A stretch of 64,000 nt of DNA from Yersinia massiliensis CCUG 53443. Its GTDB lineage: Bacteria; Pseudomonadota; Gammaproteobacteria; Enterobacterales; Enterobacteriaceae. Below, piece after piece: positions 1-8,007 of this stretch; the first letter of the stretch is position 1, and each line of letters opens with the position of its first letter. The stretch covers positions 1 to 64,000 of the forward strand of contig NZ_HE997647.1 in NCBI RefSeq assembly GCF_000312485.1, given 5' to 3'. A program made the position numbers and the translations under genes. The notes below the pieces were generated by a model. It was given only the letters and a program-made list of their open reading frames with translations. It had not been told where the DNA came from and did not search any database.

Positions 1-8
1 AAACAAGC

Positions 9-40
9 AAAAGAGGCTACCCTAACGGGTGGCCTTTTTT
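9..40 (+). terminator. Rho-independent terminator at window start
   Basis: A 9-bp stem (14-22 with 27-35, one T-G wobble) closes a TAAC loop and runs directly into six T residues. It belongs to a transcript that starts to the left of the window, most likely the upstream rRNA operon given the 5S remnant at 246-257. Confidence 0.75.
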
Positions 41-85
41 GTTTATGGTTTTGGTAGAGTGCTATTCGAGCATGACATGCGACAA

Positions 86-238
86 ACTGCGCATGCAGTT
101 TGAACAGCGCTTGCGCTGGCCCCGTTAGGGGTGAGACTCATCCTAAAGATGAGACGAATACTACTGCGCATGCAGTTTGAACAGCGCTTGCGCTGGCCCC
201 GTTAGGGGTGAGACTCATCTTAAAGATGAGACGAGTAC
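86..238. repeat. 76-bp tandem duplication downstream of an rRNA operon
   Basis: Two copies, 86-161 and 163-238, lie 77 bp apart and differ at about two positions. Each copy holds the near-palindromic ACTGCGCATGCAGT and a second short hairpin (ACTCATC/GATGAG). The array sits between two terminator-like structures and directly before a 5S rRNA 3' end remnant. It looks like rRNA spacer sequence amplified by unequal recombination. No gene is visible in it. Confidence 0.85.
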
Positions 239-245
239 AGTGGAC

Positions 246-263
246 ACTGCCAGGCATCAAATA
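246..263 (+). rRNA. 3' end remnant of 5S rRNA
   Basis: The sequence ACTGCCAGGCAT at 246-257 equals the conserved last bases of enterobacterial 5S rRNA, and is followed by CAAATAA as after many rrn operons. The rest of the 5S gene is absent upstream, where the 76-bp duplication ends instead. It is therefore a broken fragment, not a functional gene. Confidence 0.6.
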
Positions 264-267
264 AGCC

Positions 268-297
268 GAGACCCCATGCCAAAAGCGTGGGGTTTTT
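268..297 (+). terminator. rrn-type terminator
   Basis: ACCCCATGC (271-279) pairs with GCGTGGGGT (285-293) and leads into a run of five T. It stands right after the 5S remnant, the usual place of an rRNA operon terminator. Confidence 0.8.
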
Positions 298-317
298 GCT
301 ATGGGTCAAAGTCAAAA

Positions 318-351
318 GAAAAGCCTTCTGCACAGCAGAGGGCTTTCTTAT
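318..351 (+). terminator. Second hairpin terminator after the rRNA tail
   Basis: AAAGCC (319-324) pairs with GGCTTT (340-345), extended by CTG/CAG, with T-rich sequence after it. Tandem terminators are usual behind rRNA operons. The rest of the gap up to metA (about 352-489) shows no gene. Confidence 0.6.
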
Positions 352-489
352 TTGTAGATTTTACTTTTCTAGCCATCGAATCAAATTAAGTTGGCTAATA
401 TATCGGCTACAGATAGTGCGGCCCCCGCAATGAAACATTTTCAGGTTGCTGCAGAATGCTCGACTTTTCATCTCAAACCCGCTATCTTC

Positions 490-521
490 AGGCATCTAGA
501 AGTCTAAACGTATAAACGGAT
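490..521 (+). promoter_or_regulatory. MetJ operator (four met boxes) of metA
   Basis: Four directly adjoining 8-mers at 490-497, 498-505, 506-513 and 514-521 match the met box AGACGTCT at 6, 7, 6 and 5 of 8 positions. MetJ with S-adenosylmethionine binds such phased arrays cooperatively. The array ends 17 bp before the metA start, so it would cover the promoter or early leader and repress metA when methionine is plentiful. Confidence 0.75.
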
Positions 522-538
522 ATATTGAGGATATAGGC

Positions 539-1468
539 ATGCCAATTCGGGTTCCTGATGAATTACCTGCGGTGAGTTTCTTGCGCAATGAGAATGTCTT
601 CGTCATGACCTCATCACGTGCGAAAACTCAGGAAATTCGTCCCCTGAAGGTGTTAGTTCTGAATCTGATGCCTAAGAAAATTGAGACGGAAAATCAATTC
701 CTACGTTTACTCTCCAACTCCCCCTTACAAGTCGATATTCAATTACTGCGAATTGATAGCCGTGAGTCAAAGAATACCCCAGCGGAGCATCTGAACAACT
801 TCTATTGCGACTTTGAGGATATCCAAGATCAAAATTTTGATGGACTGATAGTCACTGGCGCACCTCTAGGATTGGTTGATTTCTGTGATGTTGCGTACTG
901 GCCGCAAATTGAGCGTATTATCGCTTGGGCGAAGGATCACGTTACATCAACGCTGTTTGTGTGTTGGGCAGTGCAAGCTGCGTTAAATATCTTATATGGT
1001 ATTCCTAAGATGACTCGCGAGGTCAAACTCTCAGGTATCTATCAGCATCAAACACGAGAGCCTCTAGCACTACTTACTCGAGGTTTTGACGAGACGTTTC
1101 TCGCCCCTCATTCTCGCTATGCTGATTTTCCGCTTGAGGTGCTTCAGCAATATACCGATTTGGATATATTAGTCTCATCAGAAGAGGCTGGCGCTTATCT
1201 ATTTGCCAGTAAAGATAAGCGGATGGCTTTCGTCACGGGTCATCCCGAATACGATGTTGATACTCTCGCGGGAGAATATGAACGTGATGTCGTCGCAGGG
1301 CTTAATCCGAAAGTCCCCCTGAATTATTTCCCTGAGGATGATGCGACATTGCCACCAAAAGCGTCATGGCGCAGTCATGGGCATCTGCTGTTTGCTAATT
1401 GGCTTAACTACTATGTCTACCAAATCACGCCTTTTGATTTGCGCCATATGAATCCTACGCTCGATTAA
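539..1468 (+). CDS. metA: Homoserine O-succinyltransferase MetA
   Basis: Cytoplasmic enzyme that transfers succinate from succinyl-CoA to L-homoserine, the first committed step of methionine synthesis. At 309 aa it has the usual family length. The class I glutamine-amidotransferase-like fold is shown by the nucleophile Cys142 in [11 protein letters not shown] and by the His235/Glu237 pair in TGHPEY. The ATG at 539 has a TGAGGA ribosome binding site about 8 nt upstream and gives the family N-terminus [11 protein letters not shown]. It stands alone between the rRNA tail and aceB and is under the MetJ array. Substrate choice (succinyl rather than acetyl) is inferred from the enterobacterial family. 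Confidence 0.97.
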   Translation: MPIRVPDELPAVSFLRNENVFVMTSSRAKTQEIRPLKVLVLNLMPKKIETENQFLRLLSNSPLQVDIQLLRIDSRESKNTPAEHLNNFYCDFEDIQDQNFDGLIVTGAPLGLVDFCDVAYWPQIERIIAWAKDHVTSTLFVCWAVQAALNILYGIPKMTREVKLSGIYQHQTREPLALLTRGFDETFLAPHSRYADFPLEVLQQYTDLDILVSSEEAGAYLFASKDKRMAFVTGHPEYDVDTLAGEYERDVVAGLNPKVPLNYFPEDDATLPPKASWRSHGHLLFANWLNYYVYQITPFDLRHMNPTLD

Positions 1469-1492
1469 ATTCCCCTGTTAATCCTCAGTTAT

Positions 1493-1513
1493 GGCGGCTG
1501 AATCGAAGCCGCC
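1493..1513 (+). terminator. Probable metA terminator hairpin
   Basis: GGCGGCT (1493-1499) pairs with AGCCGCC (1507-1513), 25 bp after the metA stop. Only a loose T-rich stretch follows, so termination may be inefficient. Confidence 0.5.
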
Positions 1514-1693
1514 AGCCTATTATTCCCTCCTAATAAGTATCACTCTCCTCTCATTAACTGGTCTGATCTCTTTGAGAAACAATAACTTATCTCGCAAAAA
1601 TTGACTGAATGGAAGTTGATTCCTATCTGCACACCCATCACGGTAATGTTAACAATATGATAAATAAAGATTAAAAAAATATTTTATATAAAA

Positions 1694-1721
1694 ATGGAAA
1701 TCGTTTTTGATTTTCGAAATT
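1694..1721 (+). promoter_or_regulatory. IclR-type operator and promoter of aceBAK
   Basis: The segment beginning TGGAAATCGTTTTTGATTTT lines up closely with the E. coli aceB promoter, where IclR binds TGGAAAT-type half-sites over the -35 region. It lies about 150-180 bp upstream of aceB. The rest of the 403-bp metA-aceB gap is AT-rich and shows no gene. The match is by eye from memory of the E. coli site. Confidence 0.55.
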
Positions 1722-1871
1722 AATTGATTATTCTTAGTGCTGTCGGGATGAAAAATGACCATGAAATCTAGCCTTCAATTTTTAGCCGAAGCGTATTACC
1801 CGATAGGAATCCTATAGTGACGCTGTATTAGCGTTGATGTGAAAGTCGTGAGATGGGGAAGGGGAAGGGTA

Positions 1872-3470
1872 ATGACACAACAGATAGTCGGCACAGAGTT
1901 AGTTTTCACCCAGCATTTTAATACTGCGGAACAGCAGGTTTTACCTAATGACGCGATTGAGTTTTTGGCGGAATTGGTCGCGAAATTTGCCGCGCCACGT
2001 AGCAAACTCCTTGCTGCACGGGCCTCTTGGCAGCAGACCATCGATCAAGGCGCATTGCCTGACTTTATTTCGGAAACCACTTCCATTCGTAATGGTGACT
2101 GGGAAATTCAAGGTATTCCTGCAGATTTGCGTGATCGCAGAGTAGAAATTACAGGCCCAGTTGAACGCAAAATGGTGATTAATGCCCTCAATGCGAATGT
2201 AAAAGTCTTTATGGCCGACTTTGAGGATTCACTTGCACCGAGCTGGGATAAGGTTATCGAAGGACAGATTAATTTGCACGATGCGGTAAAAGGGACAATC
2301 TCTTATGCAAATGAATCAGGCAAAATTTATCAGTTAAAGCCGAATCCTGCGGTATTGATTGCCCGAGTTCGTGGTTTGCACTTACCGGAAAAACACGTTA
2401 AATGGCAAGGGGAAGATATCCCCGGCAACTTGTTCGATTTCGCTTTGTATTTCTATCATAACTATAAGTTATTGCTTGCGAACGGCAGCGGCCCCTATTT
2501 CTACTTACCGAAGATGCAGTCCTACCAAGAAGCGGCTTGGTGGAGTGAGGTCTTCAGTTTCACCGAGCAGCGTTTCGATTTACCGCAAGGCACCATCAAA
2601 GCCACGGTATTGATTGAGACATTGCCCGCGGTATTCCAGATGGACGAGATTCTCTACCATCTGCGCCATCATATTGTGGCTTTAAACTGTGGTCGTTGGG
2701 ATTACATCTTCAGCTATATCAAGACGCTGAAAAATCACAGCGATCGTGTACTGCCAGATCGTCAGTCAGTCACGATGACTAAACCATTCTTAAGTGCCTA
2801 CTCTCGTTTACTGATCAAAACCTGCCATAAGCGTGGTGCATTGGCGATGGGCGGGATGGCTGCCTTTATCCCGAACAAAGACCCAGAAAAAAATGCACTG
2901 GTTTTGGATAAAGTTCGTGCTGATAAAGAGTTAGAAGCCAGTAATGGTCATGATGGCACCTGGGTTGCTCACCCCGGTCTGGCCGATACCGTGATGGACG
3001 TCTTTAACAAGGTGTTGGGCGAACGACCAAACCAACTAGAGATGAGTCGTGAGCAAGACAAGCCCATCACTGCAGCAGAACTGTTGGAGCCTTGCACGGG
3101 TGATCGTACCGAAGAAGGCATGCGAGCCAATATCCGCGTGGCGGTGCAATACATTGAAGCATGGATATCCGGTAATGGATGTGTACCGATTTATGGCCTG
3201 ATGGAAGATGCCGCAACGGCTGAGATTTCTCGTACTTCTATCTGGCAATGGATACATCACCAAAAAAGCCTGAGCAATGGACAAACGGTGACGAAAGAGT
3301 TGTTCCGAAGCATGTTGAGTGAAGAAATGCAGGTAGTAAAGCTTGAACTTGGCGCAGAACGTTTTGATGGTGGGCGGTTTGAAGAAGCTGCACGTCTGAT
3401 GGAGCGTATTACAACACAAGACGAGCTTATCGACTTCCTGACGTTGCCGGGCTACGCATTACTCGCCTGA
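1872..3470 (+). CDS. aceB: Malate synthase A
   Basis: Condenses glyoxylate with acetyl-CoA to malate, second step of the glyoxylate shunt, in the cytoplasm. The 532-aa product matches E. coli AceB (533 aa) along its whole length, including the family block GNGCVPIYGLMEDAATAEIS and the N-terminal block ITGPVERKMVINALNANVKV. An in-frame GTG at 1839 would add 11 residues (MKVVRWGRGRV) that the family lacks; the ATG at 1872 has a purine-rich AAGGGGAAGGG binding site and is preferred. First gene of aceBAK; 172 bp with an ERIC element separate it from aceA. Expected to be repressed by IclR and induced on acetate or fatty acids. Confidence 0.96.
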   Translation: MTQQIVGTELVFTQHFNTAEQQVLPNDAIEFLAELVAKFAAPRSKLLAARASWQQTIDQGALPDFISETTSIRNGDWEIQGIPADLRDRRVEITGPVERKMVINALNANVKVFMADFEDSLAPSWDKVIEGQINLHDAVKGTISYANESGKIYQLKPNPAVLIARVRGLHLPEKHVKWQGEDIPGNLFDFALYFYHNYKLLLANGSGPYFYLPKMQSYQEAAWWSEVFSFTEQRFDLPQGTIKATVLIETLPAVFQMDEILYHLRHHIVALNCGRWDYIFSYIKTLKNHSDRVLPDRQSVTMTKPFLSAYSRLLIKTCHKRGALAMGGMAAFIPNKDPEKNALVLDKVRADKELEASNGHDGTWVAHPGLADTVMDVFNKVLGERPNQLEMSREQDKPITAAELLEPCTGDRTEEGMRANIRVAVQYIEAWISGNGCVPIYGLMEDAATAEISRTSIWQWIHHQKSLSNGQTVTKELFRSMLSEEMQVVKLELGAERFDGGRFEEAARLMERITTQDELIDFLTLPGYALLA

Positions 3471-3471
3471 G

Positions 3472-3596
3472 ATACCCTTCGTCCTTGAAGCCGCAGCGGT
3501 ATTAGCGACGTTCGCTCACCCGAATCACTGACTTGTGTCAGACCATCGGGATTCGTTCACTTGCTGCCTACCTGCAACTTCAATGACTTTGGGTAT
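3472..3596. repeat. ERIC element in the aceB-aceA spacer
   Basis: A 125-bp imperfect palindrome with ATACCC/GGGTAT ends. Its core has CGCTCACCC and GGGATTCG blocks matching the ERIC2 and ERIC1R consensus parts. It lies inside the aceBAK transcript and would fold into a long hairpin in the RNA, which may affect stability between aceB and aceA. The length fits the 126-127 bp ERIC unit. Confidence 0.85.
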
Positions 3597-3642
3597 AACG
3601 TTCTATTAAACCCTACAAAATTAGACAATAAGGAATATCGCC

Positions 3643-4950
3643 ATGACAACCTCTCGTACTCAACAAATTCAGCAATTGGAACAGGAATGGAAATCAGCGC
3701 GTTGGGAAGGCATCACCCGCCCCTATAGCGCTGAGGAAGTGATTAAGCTGCGTGGGTCCGTTAATCCAGAGTGCACATTAGCCCAGCACGGCGCGAAAAA
3801 ACTATGGACGCTGTTGCACGGCGAATCTCGCAAAGGTTACATCAACTGTTTGGGTGCGCTCACGGGGGGTCAGGCATTGCAACAAGCGAAGGCGGGTGTC
3901 GAGGCAATTTACTTATCAGGCTGGCAGGTTGCCGCTGATGCTAATACGGCGTCCAGCATGTACCCAGATCAGTCGCTATATCCGGTCGACTCAGTTCCTG
4001 CGGTGGTTAAGCGCATTAATAACAGCTTCCGTCGCGCGGATCAGATCCAATGGTCAAATAACATTGAACCGGGTAGCAAAGGTTATACCGACTATTTCCT
4101 GCCAATCGTGGCCGATGCCGAAGCCGGTTTTGGTGGCGTATTGAATGCGTTTGAATTGATGAAAGCTATGATTGAAGCCGGTGCTGCGGGTGTTCACTTC
4201 GAAGACCAATTAGCCGCAGTGAAAAAATGTGGTCATATGGGCGGCAAGGTCTTGGTGCCAACTCAGGAAGCCATTCAGAAACTGGTGGCCGCCCGTTTAG
4301 CAGCTGATGTTTTAGGTGTACCAACGTTACTGATTGCTCGTACCGATGCCGATGCTGCTGATTTACTGACCTCTGATTGCGATCCGTATGACGGTGAATT
4401 TATTACGGGTGAGCGCACCGCAGAAGGTTTCTTCCGTACCCACGCCGGCGTTGAGCAAGCTATCAGTCGTGGTTTGGCCTATGCCCCTTACGCTGATTTG
4501 GTTTGGTGCGAAACCTCTACGCCAGACTTGGCGCTAGCTAAACGTTTTGCTGATGCGATTCACGCTAAATTCCCAGGTAAATTGTTGGCTTACAACTGTT
4601 CGCCATCATTTAACTGGAAAAAGAATCTCACCGACCAACAAATCGCTAGCTTCCAAGATGACTTGTCTGCGATGGGTTACAAATACCAATTTATTACGCT
4701 GGCAGGCATCCACAGCATGTGGTTCAACATGTTCGATCTGGCCCATGCCTACGCGCAGGGCGAAGGCATGAAACATTACGTCGAGAAGGTACAGCAACCA
4801 GAATTTGCTTCCGTTGAGCGCGGCTATACCTTTGCCTCTCATCAGCAAGAAGTCGGTACGGGTTACTTCGATAAAGTCACCAATATCATTCAGGGCGGTG
4901 AGTCATCCGTGACAGCACTGACCGGCTCGACGGAAGAACAACAGTTCTAA
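3643..4950 (+). CDS. aceA: Isocitrate lyase
   Basis: Cleaves isocitrate to glyoxylate and succinate, the entry reaction of the glyoxylate shunt. The 435-aa protein is of normal enterobacterial length (434). The catalytic loop KKCGHMGG carries Cys196, and the metal-binding block [19 protein letters not shown] is intact. The start has a TAAGGAAT binding site 7 nt upstream. It is the middle gene of aceBAK; a stable hairpin in the 75-bp gap to aceK probably lowers aceK expression relative to aceA, as known in E. coli. Confidence 0.98.
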   Translation: MTTSRTQQIQQLEQEWKSARWEGITRPYSAEEVIKLRGSVNPECTLAQHGAKKLWTLLHGESRKGYINCLGALTGGQALQQAKAGVEAIYLSGWQVAADANTASSMYPDQSLYPVDSVPAVVKRINNSFRRADQIQWSNNIEPGSKGYTDYFLPIVADAEAGFGGVLNAFELMKAMIEAGAAGVHFEDQLAAVKKCGHMGGKVLVPTQEAIQKLVAARLAADVLGVPTLLIARTDADAADLLTSDCDPYDGEFITGERTAEGFFRTHAGVEQAISRGLAYAPYADLVWCETSTPDLALAKRFADAIHAKFPGKLLAYNCSPSFNWKKNLTDQQIASFQDDLSAMGYKYQFITLAGIHSMWFNMFDLAHAYAQGEGMKHYVEKVQQPEFASVERGYTFASHQQEVGTGYFDKVTNIIQGGESSVTALTGSTEEQQF

Positions 4951-4981
4951 TCGAGCGTTTGATAAGCGTGCGTTTTATCAG

Positions 4982-5001
4982 GAGCCTGCTTTTGCAGGCT
5001 C
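4982..5001 (+). terminator. Attenuating hairpin between aceA and aceK
   Basis: A perfect 8-bp stem GAGCCTGC/GCAGGCTC with a TTTT loop, with no long T tract after it. It ends 24 bp before the aceK start. Structures here in E. coli cause the strong drop of AceK relative to AceA; the same role is inferred. Confidence 0.6.
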
Positions 5002-5025
5002 TGTTCCGTATGGTGGGAGGTGGGC

Positions 5026-6753
5026 ATGGCGGTAAAATTAGAACAATTAATCGCTCAGACAATTTTGCAGGGATTCGATGCACAATACGGCCGTTTTCTG
5101 GAAGTGACCGCCAGCGCCCAGCATCGTTTTGAACAAGCGGATTGGCACGCAGTACAGCAGGCCATGAAAAAGCGTATTCACCTCTATGACCACCACGTGG
5201 GATTAGTCGTTGAACAGCTAAAACACATTACTGACCAGCGCCATTTTGATGCCGTATTTTTGGCGCGAGTGAAAGAAATTTATACCGAGTTGTTACCGGA
5301 CTATCCGCGTTTTGAAATCGCTGAAAGTTTTTTTAATTCTGTTTACTGCCGCTTGTTTAAACACCGCGATTTAACCACGGATAAGCTGTTTGTCTTTAGC
5401 TCACAACCAGAACGGCGTTTTCGCGAGATCCCTCGGCCATTAGCGCGTGATTTTGCGCCAAAAGGCAATTTAAGTGGCATGTTACAGGTGGTTCTCAATG
5501 ACTTACCGTTGCGATTACCATGGGAAAATTTGCCTCGGGATATCGATTATATTGTGGCTTCTCTGCGCCAGACTTTTACGGAAGAGCAACTTACTGAGGC
5601 CCGCTTTCAAATCGCCAACGAGCTTTTTTACCGTAACAAAGCCGCGTGGTTGGTGGGCAAACTGCGCTTACCCGAGGGCGTTTTTCCCTTCCTGCTACCG
5701 ATTCATCACGATGAGTCCGGTGCGCTTTTCATCGATACCTGTTTGACCAGTAAGGCCGAAGCCAGCATCGTATTCGGCTTTGCTCGTTCATATTTTATGG
5801 TTTATGCGCCGCTACCGGCGGCAATGGTCGAATGGCTACGAGAAATACTACCGGGCAAATCGACAGCAGAGCTGTATATGGCGATTGGCTGTCAGAAGCA
5901 CGGTAAAACCGAAAGCTATCGTGAATACCTCACTTTCGTCCATCAATCGAGCGAGCAGTTTATCATTGCTCCCGGTGTAAAAGGCATGGTGATGTTGGTC
6001 TTTACCCTGCCATCATTTGATCGTGTATTTAAGGTCATTAAAGACCAGTTTGCGCCGCAAAAAGAGGTTACTCAGGCTCGGGTACTAGAATGCTATCAAT
6101 TGGTTAAGGAGCACGATCGCGTTGGGCGCATGGCCGATACTCAAGAGTACGAAAATTTTGTGATTGATAAGCACCGTATCAGCCCAGAGCTGTTGGCAGA
6201 ACTTCAGCTTGAAGTTCCTGAGAAACTGGAAGATTTAGGCGATCAAATCATCATTAAGCACCTGTATATGGAACGGCGCATGACACCGTTAAATCTCTAT
6301 ATGGAACAGGCGGATGATCAACAGTTGAAAGATGCCATTGAGGAATACGGCAATGCCATCAAACAGTTGGCGGCGGCTAATATCTTCCCCGGTGACATGC
6401 TATTTAAGAACTTCGGTGTGACTCGCCACGGACGGGTGGTGTTCTACGATTACGATGAAATTTGCTATATGACAGAGGTCAATTTCCGCGATATTCCCCC
6501 ACCGCGCTATCCGGAAGATGAGATGGCCAGCGAACCTTGGTACAGCGTGTCACCCAATGATGTGTTTCCTGAGGAATTCCGCCACTTTTTATGTAGCGAC
6601 CCGAAGGTCAGGCACTTCTTTGAGGAAGTGCACAGTGACTTGTTCCACGCCAGTTATTGGCGCGGGTTGCAGCAGCGTATTCGGGAGGGGCATGTGGAGG
6701 ATGTTTTTGCCTATCGCCGGAAACAACGTTTCTCCCAGCGAGTGATCTCTTGA
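5026..6753 (+). CDS. aceK: Isocitrate dehydrogenase kinase/phosphatase
   Basis: Bifunctional enzyme that phosphorylates and dephosphorylates isocitrate dehydrogenase, so setting the split between the TCA cycle and the glyoxylate shunt. The 575-aa product aligns with E. coli AceK from [20 protein letters not shown] onward; the ATP-binding region [20 protein letters not shown] and the downstream kinase block [14 protein letters not shown] are intact. A GTG at 5020 is in frame, but the GGGAGG motif at 5015-5020 overlaps it and is spaced correctly for the ATG at 5026. Last gene of aceBAK. Confidence 0.96.
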   Translation: MAVKLEQLIAQTILQGFDAQYGRFLEVTASAQHRFEQADWHAVQQAMKKRIHLYDHHVGLVVEQLKHITDQRHFDAVFLARVKEIYTELLPDYPRFEIAESFFNSVYCRLFKHRDLTTDKLFVFSSQPERRFREIPRPLARDFAPKGNLSGMLQVVLNDLPLRLPWENLPRDIDYIVASLRQTFTEEQLTEARFQIANELFYRNKAAWLVGKLRLPEGVFPFLLPIHHDESGALFIDTCLTSKAEASIVFGFARSYFMVYAPLPAAMVEWLREILPGKSTAELYMAIGCQKHGKTESYREYLTFVHQSSEQFIIAPGVKGMVMLVFTLPSFDRVFKVIKDQFAPQKEVTQARVLECYQLVKEHDRVGRMADTQEYENFVIDKHRISPELLAELQLEVPEKLEDLGDQIIIKHLYMERRMTPLNLYMEQADDQQLKDAIEEYGNAIKQLAAANIFPGDMLFKNFGVTRHGRVVFYDYDEICYMTEVNFRDIPPPRYPEDEMASEPWYSVSPNDVFPEEFRHFLCSDPKVRHFFEEVHSDLFHASYWRGLQQRIREGHVEDVFAYRRKQRFSQRVIS

Positions 6754-6849
6754 GGGTACGGGGTACGTACTCAGATTAATTTAGCCCGCGATACCTTGAT
6801 TAATCATGCATGAGTCATTTGATGCAGTGAGGTGAGGGCAGGCAGAAGA

Positions 6850-6913
6850 GTAAAGCGTCCGCGCCAGGACGGCGCGGCTCGAGCCTCCAAGGATGGATTT
6901 ACGGCGTCTTTAC
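6850..6913. repeat. GC-rich nested hairpin element
   Basis: Between aceK and the convergent iclR. Outer arms GTAAAGCG (6850-6857) and CGTCTTTAC (6905-6913) enclose a perfect CGCGCC/GGCGCG stem (6860-6865 with 6871-6876) and the block GAGCCTCCAAGGATGG. It looks like a dispersed intergenic element and could act as the convergent terminator region. Only one copy is seen in this window. Confidence 0.35.
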
Positions 6914-6956
6914 GATCCGCCTGTTCTCTCTGAACGATATGAGAACCTCCATTTTT

Positions 6957-7796
6957 CTAACTACGACTCCCACCCCCGTAGGATTGCGTGATCTCTTTCG
7001 CAGCATGGATAACTAACGCACCCAACTCCGTCACTCGATCGTCTGTAATACGAGATACCGGACCAGAGATCGAGATTGCGGCGAACGCCTCGTGGTGCTC
7101 ATCGAACAAACAGGCGGCGATACAACGCAAACCGAGCGCATGCTCTTCATCATCAAACGAATAACCTTGCTTGCGAATCAACGCCAAATTCTCTTTTAAA
7201 CTGGCTGGATTGGTGCGGGTATGCTGGGTATAGGCATGTAACCCTTTTTTATGTAACAGTTGCACCAATTGATCATCCGTTAGGGTGGAGAGAAAAGCTT
7301 TACCTGCCCCAGAGGCATGCATAGGCAGCTTACCGCCAATAGGCGCAGACATCCGCATCAAAGCTGTACATTGCACCTGATCGATAATGATGGCCTGATA
7401 ATCGCTGTGATCTAAAACGGCTAAATTCACCGTTTCGCCAGACTCATCCATCAAACGGCGTAACATCGGGTGTACCATGGCGAGCAGATTACGGCTTTGC
7501 AAAAAACTACTGCCGACGATAAAGGCGTGAGCCCCCATGGTCCAAAGCCCTAAATCCCCCACCTGACGCACAAAACCTTGCTGTTGCATCGTGGTCAGAA
7601 GGCGATGAGTTGTTGAGTTCGGTAAACCCGCCTGCTGCGCCAAATCCGTCAGAGCCACACTTCCCTGCGCTTCGGAAATATATTCCAATAATTTAAGTCC
7701 ACGTGTTAACGACTGAACCTGACCTGTTGCTGTGGGGGAGGTTTGCGCGGCAGTCTTAGGTTTTTTTCCCCGTTTTATTGAAATCGGTAATGCCAT
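6957..7796 (-). CDS. iclR: Transcriptional repressor IclR
   Basis: Repressor of aceBAK; effector binding (pyruvate, glyoxylate) by the C-terminal domain is known for the family. The 279-aa protein has an N-terminal winged helix-turn-helix (about residues 30-95, with LPNSTTHRLLTTMQQQGF) and an IclR effector domain with SAPIGGKLPMHASGAGKAFL and DDEEHALGLRC. The first 25 residues are basic (KRGKKPK), as in E. coli IclR. A GAGG binding site precedes the ATG. It is convergent with aceK, and 211 bp separate it from metH. Confidence 0.96.
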   Translation of the reverse strand: MALPISIKRGKKPKTAAQTSPTATGQVQSLTRGLKLLEYISEAQGSVALTDLAQQAGLPNSTTHRLLTTMQQQGFVRQVGDLGLWTMGAHAFIVGSSFLQSRNLLAMVHPMLRRLMDESGETVNLAVLDHSDYQAIIIDQVQCTALMRMSAPIGGKLPMHASGAGKAFLSTLTDDQLVQLLHKKGLHAYTQHTRTNPASLKENLALIRKQGYSFDDEEHALGLRCIAACLFDEHHEAFAAISISGPVSRITDDRVTELGALVIHAAKEITQSYGGGSRS

Positions 7797-7895
7797 AAGT
7801 CAGCCTCATCTTTATTTTTATGGAATTCATTTTCGTTTTTTAATTATGCATGCAAACCCGAAAAAATGCTCATCCGATGAGTGTGCTCTTCTACC

Positions 7896-7908
7896 TGAAA
7901 AAGTCTCA
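7896..7908 (+). promoter_or_regulatory. Possible MetR site upstream of metH
   Basis: TGAA-N5-CTCA at 7896-7908 matches seven of eight fixed positions of the MetR consensus TGAA-N5-TTCA, about 100 bp before metH. MetR with homocysteine activates metH in enterics. A single short motif is weak evidence. Confidence 0.35.
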
Positions 7909-8007
7909 ACTGTGAGCTGACTCATTACATGAGCAACTTGTGCTAGGATGACAGACGGGTATGTCGAATGGATTATTTTTGCAACAGGGTAAAGAGGCGA
8001 GGCGGCA

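Noticed and set aside
177-389. 70-codon open frame over the rRNA tail
   Set aside because: It runs through the tandem duplication, the 5S remnant and two terminators and has no binding site or protein-like composition.
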